Source: Mnemiopsis leidyi
Lineage: Eukaryota > Ctenophora > Tentaculata > Lobata > Bolinopsidae
Direction of reading: 5' to 3'
DNA: 21,071 nucleotides
Assembly: GCA_000226015.1 (NCBI GenBank)
Contig: JH152876.1
Location: 5,696-26,766 of the forward strand
Shown here: one piece after another, positions 1 through 7,633 of the stretch
Numbering within the stretch: position 1 is the first letter of the stretch
Layout of the letters: every line of letters starts with the position of its first letter
Program-made: the position numbers and the translations under genes
The notes under the pieces: generated by a model
Database searches by the model: none
Told to the model about the DNA's origin: nothing
What the model saw: the letters and a program-made list of their open reading frames with translations, nothing else

Positions 1-292
1 CCACCTTTAAAGACATGCTGTTAGCCTCAATTTGACCTCGGCTAAATGTAACCACCATGTGATGAATCAATAGTCCAAAGTCTGAACTAGTGATGTGTGA
101 AATATTTTTACTCTACCTCAAAAGTCATGGCTGTGACAAACCGACAAAGTCAAATTACGAAAATTCGTAAAATTTTCGGCGCACAATCCTAATGACAATG
201 ATCATATACATATTATAGAATTATTTAAATAATAAGATACTAAGATAAGATTGCTGCATCTGTGTAATGAGAAAAGGTGCTTTAAAACTCAC
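1..292. other. Left-edge non-coding sequence
   Basis: AT-rich sequence with no open frame of note on either strand. It lies downstream (minus strand) of the splice donor at 292, so it is read as intron of the minus-strand gene whose exon is at 293-766, and probably also as intron of the + strand HSD17B-type gene. Confidence 0.5.
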
Positions 293-766
293 CTAAGCTT
301 GTTTCATCTTCCTGGTAGACCAGGAACTCAAAACCTTCTGGATGTGTTGTTTGAAAATAGAAGCTTTCGAACACTTGAAAATCTGGAAGTTCTGACCCTA
401 TGTCAGTGCAATTATCAGAAGTAAAATGAATTAGATTTTGCTTCAGGTCATTTAAAGTGACTGAGATACTCCGATGTCCATGTAATGTCTTCCATGTTAT
501 TTGTTGTGTATTTTTTATCGACAACAGATTAGATTTAGTACACTTAGGTACTTCGCAACTAATTGAAATTTCTTTCCTGGAGAAGAAAATATCACCATCT
601 ATGTTCAAAAGTTTCTTGTCCTCGATTTCTTCGGTGCCCTTGGCCCAAATTTCAAATACCAGTTTAGCACTCTCATTTTCAGAAGCATGTTTGGTTTTGA
701 AATGAATTCCATGGAAAGATGTGCTCAATTTGAAGCTAGTTCTTGAACTAATAGTCCTCCAGCGAC
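293..766 (-). CDS. Internal exon of an unidentified protein
   Basis: A 474-nt open stretch on the minus strand is bounded by a good acceptor (ACACAG before 766) and a consensus donor (TTAG then GTGAGT at 292-287). It starts and ends in phase 1, so it would add 158 codons to a longer protein. The encoded segment is mixed polar/hydrophobic with scattered acidic runs, has no signal peptide or membrane segment, and looks like a beta-rich globular region (for example VFEIWAKG, RSISVTLNDL, GFEFLVYQED). I do not recognise the family. No partner exon could be placed with confidence: the next upstream minus-strand coding signal is at 2069-2290, but that one seems to end in a stop. Exon length, frame openness and both splice sites support a real exon; its identity is open. 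Confidence 0.5.
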
Positions 767-980
767 CTGTGTAAAGTTTTTGTAAACTAAAAATCAGAAT
801 AAACTTGTTAGATTGTTTAACTTGTGTAAATTCATAAACTCTGTGCTCAGTGGTGTGGTAAAGATGGCATTCTTTGAAATTTTGATGATAAAAAGGACGA
901 TGAATGTTGTGAGATTCTTCTCAGTTCTCAATCGATTTCTCATTCAATTTTAATAGGATAATTTGATCTGAAGGCCTTTA
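767..980. other. Non-coding stretch before a tandem repeat
   Basis: No supported gene. Immediately upstream (minus strand) of the exon at 293-766, it provides that exon's short polypyrimidine tract and acceptor. Confidence 0.4.
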
Positions 981-1294
981 AGGCCCTAAAAATGGAAATT
1001 TCCAACTATGGGCTAGAAGAGAATTTAAACCAGTATTTTGACAAGTAATCTGAATTTGATAGTTTCGAAGCCGAAAAATTATCACGTGCCCCCTAAAGTG
1101 ACCCCTTATAAGGCCCCAAACTGGAAATTTTCAACTTTGAGAACAAAAGTTAGACCAGTATTTTGACGTTAAATTTGACAAAAAATCGAATTTGATAGTT
1201 TCGAAGCCAAAAAAGTATCACGTTACCTTCTACGTGACCCCTTATACTTGAGCTAGAAAAAAAAGTTAGACCAGTAATTATTAGACGTGAAATT
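981..1294. repeat. Degenerate tandem repeat, about 130-bp unit
   Basis: Two full units start at 981 and 1111 (period 130). They share the blocks AGGCCC.AAA..TGGAAATTT, GACCAGTATTTTGAC, GAATTTGATAGTTTCGAAGCC, ATCACGT and TGACCCCTTATA. A third, shortened unit runs from about 1247 to 1294 and keeps only the AGTTAGACCAGTA part. The units are clearly diverged, so the duplication is not recent. It lies in intronic sequence. Confidence 0.75.
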
Positions 1295-1882
1295 TGTAGA
1301 ATATGTAAACCACGGGTCTTTTTTGCCTGGAGGCACGCTTTGCGTTTTGCTACTGATTTGTATAATAGTAGTGTTAAAAAGTTTTAATACTTTCAACACT
1401 AGTACAACAAAAACTTTAATTCCGATTCTCACTTGTAACAACAAAATGATTATCACAACATTCATTGTCAATTGCTCTGTGCTATATAATGCTGTTCAAT
1501 TTACCATGAGCAGAGATAGTTGTTGATATGACAGAGAGAGATACCACTAAAATCCACATAAGATTCTTTCATATACATACATTCAAGCAAATGATATGGC
1601 AGCGTAATTCAAAACTCGACTAAGTTTCCTTAAATCAAAATTTTTCTTGGATCAAATTTTATAACGGCTACGACAAGAATTCAATATTAAAGTAAAAGTA
1701 CTTAAAAACAAACTAAAAATCTGAGTCCTGACATGAAAGTTTGCACAGTGACGTTGGTATTTAAGTCATGTTATACCATTGTCATCTAGTAAAAAAAACA
1801 GAAGTATAGCACGTGATATTGAACGTTGACAGTTACAGTAACAAATTAGATTGAGCTGGTTGGACATGTAATGATCTTTTAG
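1295..1882. other. Non-coding stretch, no gene supported
   Basis: AT-rich sequence with only short open frames lacking recognisable protein character. The TGxxxGIG cofactor-binding exon expected upstream in an HSD17B gene is not here. The 3' end supplies the acceptor (CTTTTAG, 1876-1882) of the candidate exon that follows. Confidence 0.4.
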
Positions 1883-2013
1883 TAATAAAACTGCGAAAGA
1901 AGAAAACTGACAAAATTGACCAAAATGTCTCCCTTAACTGCTTCACCGACTTTAGAAGCGACCAGATGCTAGGAAAAATGGGCGACTTTGAGGATAAATT
2001 GGAGGCACCTGTT
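1883..2013 (+). CDS. Probable upstream exon of the HSD17B-type dehydrogenase
   Basis: After a possible acceptor ending at 1882, the + strand frame beginning at 1885 encodes 43 residues with the pattern expected just before the NNVG motif of HSD17B3/12 proteins: a basic/polar start (KKKTDKIDQ), then TDF.SDQ, then an amphipathic helix K.GDFEDKLE. Human HSD17B12 has VDFASEDIYDKIK..L at this place. The 3' boundary is unresolved. Donors GTTGTC at 2011 or GTCAAT at 2014 are both phase 0 and weak. They do not fit the phase-1 start of the exon at 2484, but would fit the alternative acceptor TTCACAG ending at 2468. Identity as an exon of this gene is inference. Confidence 0.4.
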
Positions 2014-2068
2014 GTCAATAAAAAAACCTGGCGGGTCTTATCTTTGTGCGTGATGGTCCGTGTCCTGA

Positions 2069-2290
2069 CTATAGGCTGCTAGATAACAAGTCATTAAAAT
2101 TATAATATGATGCGTGCAGAGCTGTAAAGTTGAATTTATCTACAAGAACAGCTGCTGGGATGTGACAGACAGAATCTAAGATAGATAGATCTCGGTACAT
2201 GACTGTGAACACTCTATATGAGGGTGGAGCACCGATAGAAGTTACCTTGGTAACGGCTGGTAATGCTGATGGTGCTGTTTTGATAGTACC
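2069..2290 (-). CDS. Terminal exon, possibly of an ASM-like phosphodiesterase
   Basis: On the minus strand an acceptor (GCTGTAG) precedes an open segment from about 2290 to a TAG stop at 2069-2071. The residues begin TIKTAPSALPAVTKVTS, then have GAPPSYRVFTV, and end near ALHASYYNFNDLL. The order APS..PAVT, a gap, P.YRVF.., a short D..ILD block, then a Y.F.DL block resembles the region after the metallophosphatase core of acid-sphingomyelinase-like phosphodiesterases (SMPDL3: APAVTP, NPGIRLF.YD, Y.LLDM, ..LEY). The catalytic metal-binding motifs would be in upstream exons, which I could not find. The C-terminus would be shorter than in SMPDL3. A donor-like AAG/GTAACT inside the segment (about 2245) leaves an alternative exon end. 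The family call is tentative. Confidence 0.35.
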   Translation of the reverse strand, partial: GTIKTAPSALPAVTKVTSIGAPPSYRVFTVMYRDLSILDSVCHIPAAVLVDKFNFTALHASYYNFNDLLSSSL

Positions 2291-2483
2291 TACAGCGTAA
2301 ATAAGTACACAGTAAATAAGTGCAGTAAATAAGTTCAGTGTGAAAGTGTATGGGTTTACTCTGTAAACTTTCTGATGAGCATAAACGATACATTTTATCG
2401 AATATGTAACTAGTTCGTTTTTCTCATAACCCATACAAGATGTGGATTATATGATAATAATTCACAGATGTTCTGCATTTCAG

Positions 2484-2542
2484 TTAACAACGTAGGACTG
2501 AGTTATGATCACCCAGAGTATTTGGACACCTTGGACACTGAG
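2484..2542 (+). CDS. HSD17B-type exon with NNVG motif
   Basis: Acceptor CATTTCAG ends at 2483 and donor GTATGT starts at 2543. The 59 nt start in phase 1 and end in phase 0 and encode VNNVGLSYDHPEYLDTLDTE, close to the VNNVGMSYEYPEYFLDVPD segment of human HSD17B12. The second Asn is the conserved residue of the SDR NNxG motif. Confidence 0.9.
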
Positions 2543-5500
2543 GTATGTTAACTATTTGCACTTGTAAAAACTCGTCCTATTGACATAGGACGAGTTGTAA
2601 TAGATTTTATACAACTACTTAATAACTCCCTCGAATCTCAATCATTGGTTACTCTAGCACAGTGCGTTCTAATCCCAATGTTTCATACTTTAGTCTGTAG
2701 CCGAGTTGTGCAATTCGTTGTCGAATCGCGATTAGCAAATTTTTTTTGTAATTGAGGAATTGAAATTTTAAAGATTTTACATCTCATACTAATTTGTCAT
2801 TAATATCAATAAAACCGAGCCAAACGCTCTCCGTGTTGCATTTTAAATAGCATAAAACATTTTGAAACACATCACCATTCACTCATTTCTTATTACTTGA
2901 CACAAAATTCACGTTTGGGCCTTCAATTCACAGTGCAATGTAAAATTGAATGAAATGCGAATTGTTACCAAACTTCTTTACGACACCCCTATCCGCGAAC
3001 TTTTTTAGAGCTTTTTCAAACGAATTTCACACCTAGAGAGGGTCTGTAGTGTAAAGTCTAGTCGTGGCGAGCCCAGCAAGTATTGATTATTGACACATCT
3101 TAGATAGACTCAATGTATACAATAATAGAATACTCTACCCGCAGTGACTCAAGAATTAATAAGAGTATACAATGACTCTTTTATTTAAATAATTAGTTTG
3201 TGTATACATGTATGTACATATTTGTGTGTGTTGCGGCTGGTCGCCGGAGTTAAGACGATTCACGGTTTTTGGAAATAAGCTTACATTTCAACTGCGTATT
3301 ATAACCATGTATTTAATACAGTGTATAGTGTCTTGCGAACAGTGTACACTGTACAGCGTGCTGTGTATTGTGTACAGTGTACAGTGAATTGTGGACAGTG
3401 TACACTACCCGGCTAGAAAAAAAACGCGGCGTTTTTCAAAAAAACGCCGGTGTTAACGCCGGCGTTTTTATCAAAAACGCCGCGCTTTTGCCGAGTTAAC
3501 ACGGCGTTTTTCAAAAAACGCGCGGTACTTTTCAAGAAACTCGATGTTTCTGCAACTTTTTGAAAAACGCCGCGTTTTTTTTTCTAGCCAGGTATACAGA
3601 GTATTGTATGCAGTGTTCACAGTGTTTATTCTTACCCAACTCTCAACTTTTTCACCAATCTTACAGATCTCACAATTTTGTTTTTAACAAACAAAATGTT
3701 ATACATAGTTAAATTTGCTATGCGTATTTTTTGTACCAGCAATTTCGATTTGACGACGAAGAAATTTCAGAGAATGTGGAAAATGATTCACATGAACGTG
3801 TTACCTGTAACAGCCCTAACAAAGGAATTTGTTGGGAGTATGAGCTCAAAGAAGAAGGGTAAATACTTTGTAGTTCTATTGTCCATAAATTGTACGATCT
3901 TTGAAGTTGTATAGTCATATACACTACAATATCTGTAGTTCTATACATATACACTATGATATTCTATCATATACACTACAATATCTGTAGTTCTATACAG
4001 CCCACGATTACTGTAGCATAGAAATATTCCTTGTTTACACAATTTAATGTCTTACATTTCTAAAGCAAAGTAATGTACTAGAAACAAAAATCCCAATAAG
4101 TTTTACTTTGCTACCTTTCATATCTTCATCTAGTGGATATTTATTTTGTTAATTTGGAAATTTATGAAAACAGAAACAAAAAATACAAGCTTTAATGCAA
4201 TTGTTCTACAATGTAATTTACTACATCAAACTTCACGTGATAACGATACCATAGAAATCTATAACTACCTCTTCTAAGCTCCTCTAGGATCCTCCAGGCC
4301 CCCAAATAGCATAATACGAGATCAAAACTATCACACAATAATAGTATTTGTCACTATTGAGTAAACTTTTATAGTTTTAACCAACATTGCCGTTGTTGGC
4401 ACTTTGATATTTTCGTAAGACATCTCTCTATCTTTTATTGTTTCATAGAGGAAAGTATGGCCTATTCCTCATCGTTTATCCAACAAGTTTCGTTTGCTCT
4501 TCATCGTTCATTCCGACAAGCTTAGTTTGCTCTTCATCGTCTTCGCTTCTCTTTGAAACTACTCGAAGCGATAAAGGTTGCTCGTCTTCTTTCATTCCGA
4601 CAAGTTTCGTTTGCTCTTCTTCCATTCCAACAAGTTTCGTTTGCTCTTCATCATCTTCGCTTCTCTTTGAAACTACTCGAAGCGATAAAGGTTGCTCGTC
4701 TTCGTTCATTCCTACAAGTTTTGTTTGCTCTTCTTCTTTCAGCCCGACAAGTTTTGTTTGCTCTTCTTCTTTCAGCCCGACAAGTTTTGTTTGCTCTTCT
4801 TCTTTCAGCCCGACAAGTTTTGTTTGCTCCACATCCGCTTCTTCTCCCAGTCCAAATGCGAGTTGTTGTTCGTCAGCTTTCTCGATTGACCTTCCAAAAA
4901 CGGCTCCTAGCATCAGTACGAGAAGTGCAATCATCATGAAAATCCTCATCTTGGAAAAAAGAGCTCTTAGTTTGCAGCGTAAGAAAATTTGCAGATAAAG
5001 AATTGCGCAGTTTTATCTCCAAGGGCAGGGCAAGACTAAGATTAAGCAGCTGCTTTTCAAATCCATGAATAAATGGAGGTTAGCCCATTTGGATAATTGT
5101 CCCAAACAAAGGATCTACTTGTCCCTTTAAACTCTAGGACCTAACACTTTGACGCTTCACCGCGGAATTTTTAGATGTGAACGGTGCGTTTGCAGCAACT
5201 CATAAATAATTCATCTGTAATTGCCGAGCTCTTTCTTCTCTTTTAATGCAGTTAGTACCTGGATCAGACCAACAGAATTGTGGGCTGTTCGCACGCGCGC
5301 TGTAAAGCTAATCGCCCACCTGCATTTATAACGATCTTCTCCACCTCCTTTCTGTTCTCCTTTTAAAGGCAAGAGCGTCAAGCTGCTCCAATGAGATTAC
5401 AAACCCTTTGTATCTCTGTCACTGAATTGCTCTTTTCCTCTGTCCGAGAAATTTTGACTAGACATGGTTCTTATTTTATCGTAAAAATTTTGGGAGCTGC

Positions 5501-7154
5501 ACCTTGATATTGACAGACCATGAGCTCGGTGCATGCAGATAGGTAGTAGTCTGTGTCAGAAAACCCTCTCTCCTTTAAACGTCCTTATTTTTTCCTGTAT
5601 CTGAAGGATATGGACGACACACTACTGCAAACTTGGAAACTTAGAATAAGTAATTAATTTCCTCATAGTCGTGAAATATTAAAAGTGTGAATATTAAAAG
5701 TGAAATATTAAAAGTGCTAATGTTATCAGAAAACGAAAGGTTGTTCTAGAAATTGTAAAACAGTTCCGAAAATGTAAAACTGTTCAAGAGAATGTGGAGA
5801 TGTTACAATAAATGTAGAATAGTTCAAGACATAGTGGAATTGTTCCACATTGTGTCGGTCTTCTTGAATACTGTCGAATTTCTTCCACTGCAGGATATGA
5901 AAACATTCTAATGACATCGGTTTATCTATTCACATTGGACTGTCATGACAGTAGAGTGTAGACGGCTAGTCACCAACTTCGTATTATTTGGTGATGTACC
6001 ACACATCTGCAAAGAAAGTATTACTTATAACAGAAAAGTCTTCCCTATATGTCCAAGGTCTTCAATAATTTCCAGTGCACTAAATCCTACCATCAGAATG
6101 TCGGATCAGCATCTTTATAGTTACTACTGTCTACTATACGTACTTACTTACATGCTAACATACTTACCCCTTTCTTCTCCAGGACTGGTGGTGAATGTAG
6201 GTTCAATGTCAGGGTTATTTTCCACACCCCTCCTCTCAGTATACAGTGCTAGCAAGGCATACGTGCACACTTTTACTGACGCACTGCGCCAGGAGTATGC
6301 CGAGAAGAACATTCATTTTCAGGTTCTGCTTAATCACAACTTTGTCTTTAACATTCTTTTCTAAGCACTAATGCATTGGCAGTTTAAGCAAGATATGACT
6401 AGCCAAGCGCCAATTACTAGAGTTCATTCGAAGATAACAAATAGCACAATATACCTGCGTCCTGCTTTTGATTATTTGAATTTTTGTGAAGCTTACATCA
6501 TGTGTACAGTCACATCACACATTTTCTAATTTGAAACTTTTTCTCAGGTAATCTGCCCAATGTTTGTCTCCACTGCAATGACTGGGATGCGTCCCTCCAT
6601 TTCCTGTCCCACGCCTGATGCCTATGCGCGCTCTGCAGTCGCGACTTTCGGCAAGACTAACTTTACTTGTGGCTATTGGGCTCACTCTTTGCAGGTGAAG
6701 AGATACAGTTTCATTTTTTACTATCCTGCATGTAATTCCTATGTATGAATGTATGTCGACAGAGGGCAGCGCTATGTAATGCCTATTGCACACAGAAATT
6801 GAGTTTGTACTTCTTGCTAAGTACGTCACTTGGGTCACCCCCAAAATTAATGAGCTACCTATTTTTACATACGTCGCTAAAACCTACGTCCTACTTGGAT
6901 CTTAAATTCTAGAATCTAGTTTGCATTATTATATAAGATGAAATATAGGACTGTACATAGGATTGCCTGTTAAATCTAATAACTAATATTAACTCTTTCT
7001 TCAGACGACCATTTACGGTCTCGTCCCAAAGTTTATCTTTGAGTCGAACCAAATGAAGGTATTAAAGCGGGGTCGAGCTCGATTTTTACCGAAAACAGGA
7101 GCAAAAGAAGGAGTAAAGATCTGTGATCCAGTATTTTGTCTTACTTGTTTGTAA
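2484..7154 (+). CDS. HSD17B3/HSD17B12-type short-chain dehydrogenase (3' part of gene)
   Basis: Spliced + strand gene with exons 2484-2542, 3771-3858, 6183-6322, 6548-6694 and 7005-7154 (TAA at 7152-7154); all junctions are GT-AG and keep phase. The protein belongs to the 17-beta-hydroxysteroid dehydrogenase / very-long-chain 3-oxoacyl-CoA reductase group, NAD(P)H-dependent enzymes usually in the ER membrane. Visible features are the NNVG motif (first exon), the catalytic serine region NVGSMSG, the YSASK active-site Tyr and Lys, and the post-catalytic block ICPMFVSTAMT. The Rossmann glycine motif TGxxxGIG and N-terminal membrane segment are missing because they lie left of the window; a probable exon is at 1883-2013. 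I cannot decide between HSD17B3 and HSD17B12 orthology. The C-terminal tail ends CLTCL and lacks the dilysine ending of human HSD17B12. RFT1 follows 430 bp downstream on the same strand. Confidence 0.85.
2569..2596. repeat. Perfect 12-bp inverted repeat with 4-nt loop
   Basis: AACTCGTCCTAT, loop TGAC, ATAGGACGAGTT. It starts 27 nt after the donor of the HSD17B exon ending at 2542, so it would form a stable hairpin at the start of that intron. Confidence 0.8.
2597..3319. other. Intron sequence, no gene supported
   Basis: Part of the HSD17B-type intron 2543-3770. AT-rich, with only short open frames on both strands and no recognisable domain. Confidence 0.5.
3320..3405. repeat. Low-complexity CAGTGTACA-rich tract
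   Basis: Imperfect short repeats of ACAGTGTACA/ACAGTGAATT type. The same motif resumes after 3594 (GCAGTGTTCACAGTG), so the MITE-like element at 3408-3592 was inserted into this tract. Confidence 0.6.
3408..3592. mobile_element. MITE-like element, 185 bp, TA target duplication
   Basis: The two ends form terminal inverted repeats of about 34 bp: CCCGGCTAG, A-run, CGCGGCG, TTTTTCAAAAA at the left and the same read from the right end (CCTGGCTAG), with one substitution and one A-run length change. The dinucleotide TA flanks both ends (3406-3407 and 3593-3594), which suits a Tc1/mariner-type target duplication. The interior is itself palindromic (GTTAAC/GCCGGCG blocks) and has no coding capacity. 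Together this indicates a non-autonomous miniature inverted-repeat element in an intron. Confidence 0.8.
3771..3858 (+). CDS. HSD17B-type exon, central helix
   Basis: Acceptor AATTTCAG ends at 3770 and donor GTAAAT starts at 3859. Phase 0 to phase 1, 29 codons, beginning RMWKMIHMNVLPVTALTKEF and ending SSKKK. It corresponds to the MININILSVCKMTQLVLPGM helix of human HSD17B12. The split Gly codon is completed by the exon at 6183. Confidence 0.88.
3915..4000. repeat. Direct repeat, 52-bp period
   Basis: TCATATACACTACAATATCT GTAGTTCTATACA (33 nt) occurs at 3915 and again at 3967 without change. Between them lies an imperfect partial copy (ATACACTATGATATTCTA). It lies in the large HSD17B intron. 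Confidence 0.8.
4001..4433. other. Intron sequence, no gene supported
   Basis: Part of the HSD17B intron 3859-6182, directly downstream (minus strand) of the secreted precursor gene. No coding signal seen. Confidence 0.5.
4434..4439 (-). terminator. Polyadenylation signal of the secreted precursor
   Basis: AATAAA on the minus strand (TTTATT on +), 36 nt downstream of the TAA stop of the 4476-4949 gene. Position and sequence are canonical. Confidence 0.6.
4476..4949 (-). CDS. Secreted acidic repeat precursor (EQTKLVG repeats)
   Basis: Single-exon minus-strand gene of 157 residues. It starts with a clear signal peptide (MRIFMMIALLVLMLGAVFG, likely cleavage near residue 19-20). The rest is almost wholly repeats: eight copies of EQTKLVG separated by acidic linkers (LKEE, MNED, MEE, MKED, MNDE) and two copies of EQPLSLRVVSKR, each ending in a dibasic KR site. 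The last EQTKLVG ends directly at the stop. A 33-bp DNA unit is repeated near-exactly (4738-4830) and a larger 114-bp unit is duplicated (4541 and 4655). Signal peptide, dibasic sites and multiple near-identical peptides with Gln after acidic residues suggest a neuropeptide-like or other processed secreted precursor; an unprocessed repetitive acidic secreted protein is the alternative. The gene sits antisense in an HSD17B intron and has its own AATAAA. Confidence 0.8.
   Translation of the reverse strand: MRIFMMIALLVLMLGAVFGRSIEKADEQQLAFGLGEEADVEQTKLVGLKEEEQTKLVGLKEEEQTKLVGLKEEEQTKLVGMNEDEQPLSLRVVSKRSEDDEEQTKLVGMEEEQTKLVGMKEDEQPLSLRVVSKRSEDDEEQTKLVGMNDEEQTKLVG
4541..4830. repeat. Coding tandem repeats in the secreted precursor
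   Basis: A 114-bp unit (38 codons) covering CTTCGCTTCTCTTTGAAACT onward occurs at 4541 and 4655. A 33-bp unit (11 codons) starting TTCAGCCCGACAAG occurs three times between about 4738 and 4830. All periods are multiples of three, as expected for in-frame expansion. Confidence 0.85.
4950..5640. other. Upstream region of the secreted precursor gene
   Basis: No further gene seen. On the minus strand a weak TATA-like GATAAAAC lies about 65 nt before the ATG (around 5010-5017). Probably holds the promoter of the 4476-4949 gene, but no element is secure. Confidence 0.35.
5671..5861. repeat. Degenerate short repeats (14 bp, then 20 bp)
   Basis: First, GAAATATTAAAAGT-type units repeat about three times (5671-5717). 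Then six degenerate 19-20 bp units follow from about 5743: GTTCTAGAAATTGTAAAACA, GTTCCGAAAATGTAAAACT, GTTCAAGAGAATGTGGAGAT and so on to about 5861. The pattern GTTC...AATGT.GAA is kept. Intronic. Confidence 0.6.
5862..6182. other. Intron end before HSD17B exon
   Basis: The open frame on + through 5945-6182 shows no protein character and is followed by the acceptor CTTCTCCAG, so it is read as intron. Confidence 0.5.
6183..6322 (+). CDS. HSD17B-type exon with catalytic YSASK
   Basis: Acceptor CTTCTCCAG ends at 6182, donor GTTCTG starts at 6323. Phase 1 to 0. Encodes LVVNVGSMSGLF (catalytic Ser region) and SVYSASKAYV (YxxxK) followed by FTDALRQEYAEKNIHFQ, matching the order in HSD17B3/12. Confidence 0.95.
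6548..6694 (+). CDS. HSD17B-type exon after the active site
   Basis: Acceptor TTCTCAG ends at 6547, donor GTGAAG starts at 6695; 49 codons in phase 0. Contains VICPMFVSTAMTGMR, where the P-x-x-V-x-T pattern of SDR enzymes contacts the cofactor, then PDAYARSAVATFG and CGYWAHSLQ. Confidence 0.93.
7005..7154 (+). CDS. HSD17B-type terminal exon
   Basis: Acceptor TTTCTTCAG ends at 7004; open to TAA at 7152-7154. Begins TTIYGLVPKFIFESNQMK, which fits the C-terminal helix SWIYLKIVMN of human HSD17B12. Ends with a tail RARFLPKT...PVFCLTCL. An ATTAAA at 7212-7217 is a possible poly(A) signal. Confidence 0.85.
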   Translation, partial: TTIYGLVPKFIFESNQMKVLKRGRARFLPKTGAKEGVKICDPVFCLTCL

Positions 7155-7582
7155 TTTTGTCTTACGTGAAAATTATATCAGTATGAATGTTTTGTGTTTA
7201 ATAAGAGACATATTAAAGGCTGGTCCTGAATTACTAAGCCGCACACACTTAGGTTATTATATGGGTAAGTTTTGTAATAGAAGAAATAGAAGAAATTGTT
7301 TTTAAATATCTGGGAATTGTAACTTCAGTTTTTTACTGCTTTCGTTATGTTGACTCCTATTTGTTTGATTGTGATTCTTTTATTGATATTTGATTACACA
7401 GTATAATTAACAATTTATAATAATTCACATTGTATCATTCAATTGTTTCTTGAATATTCAAATTTAATTTGAAGTGATATGAATTTATTCGGAAAGTACT
7501 TGCATCCAAATGGGACCAGAATGATAACTGAAACCATGAATTTATAAATAAACTAGCCCATAACAAATGTTTTATCCCAGCT
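7155..7582. other. Intergenic gap: HSD17B 3' end and RFT1 5' region
   Basis: Holds the possible poly(A) signal ATTAAA at 7212 and no other gene. TTTATCCCAG just before the RFT1 ATG could be the acceptor of a 5'-UTR intron, so the RFT1 promoter may be further left. Confidence 0.4.
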
Positions 7583-7633
7583 ATGGACGCTTCTCTCGTA
7601 GCTAGAGGTGCTTCGTCCAAGGCACTTTCTCAG
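7583..7633 (+). CDS. RFT1: RFT1 exon 1 (start codon)
   Basis: ATG at 7583, then 17 codons ending LSQ before donor GTAAAT at 7634. The residues parallel the human start (GHAARLASSGLLLQ), and the next exon begins VFLKLISF just as human continues VLFRLITF. This fixes the start although 2.6 kb of intron follows. Confidence 0.85.

Noticed and set aside
1251-1270. GCTAGAAAAAAAA near 1251, similar to the MITE end
   Set aside because: No matching inverted end nearby and it belongs to the 130-bp tandem repeat; the A-run makes the match weak.
4438-4998. Long + strand open frames with repeated SSSFIPTSFVC or QVLFALLL
   Set aside because: They are antisense shadows of the repetitive secreted precursor at 4476-4949, which has a signal peptide and a poly(A) signal on the minus strand.
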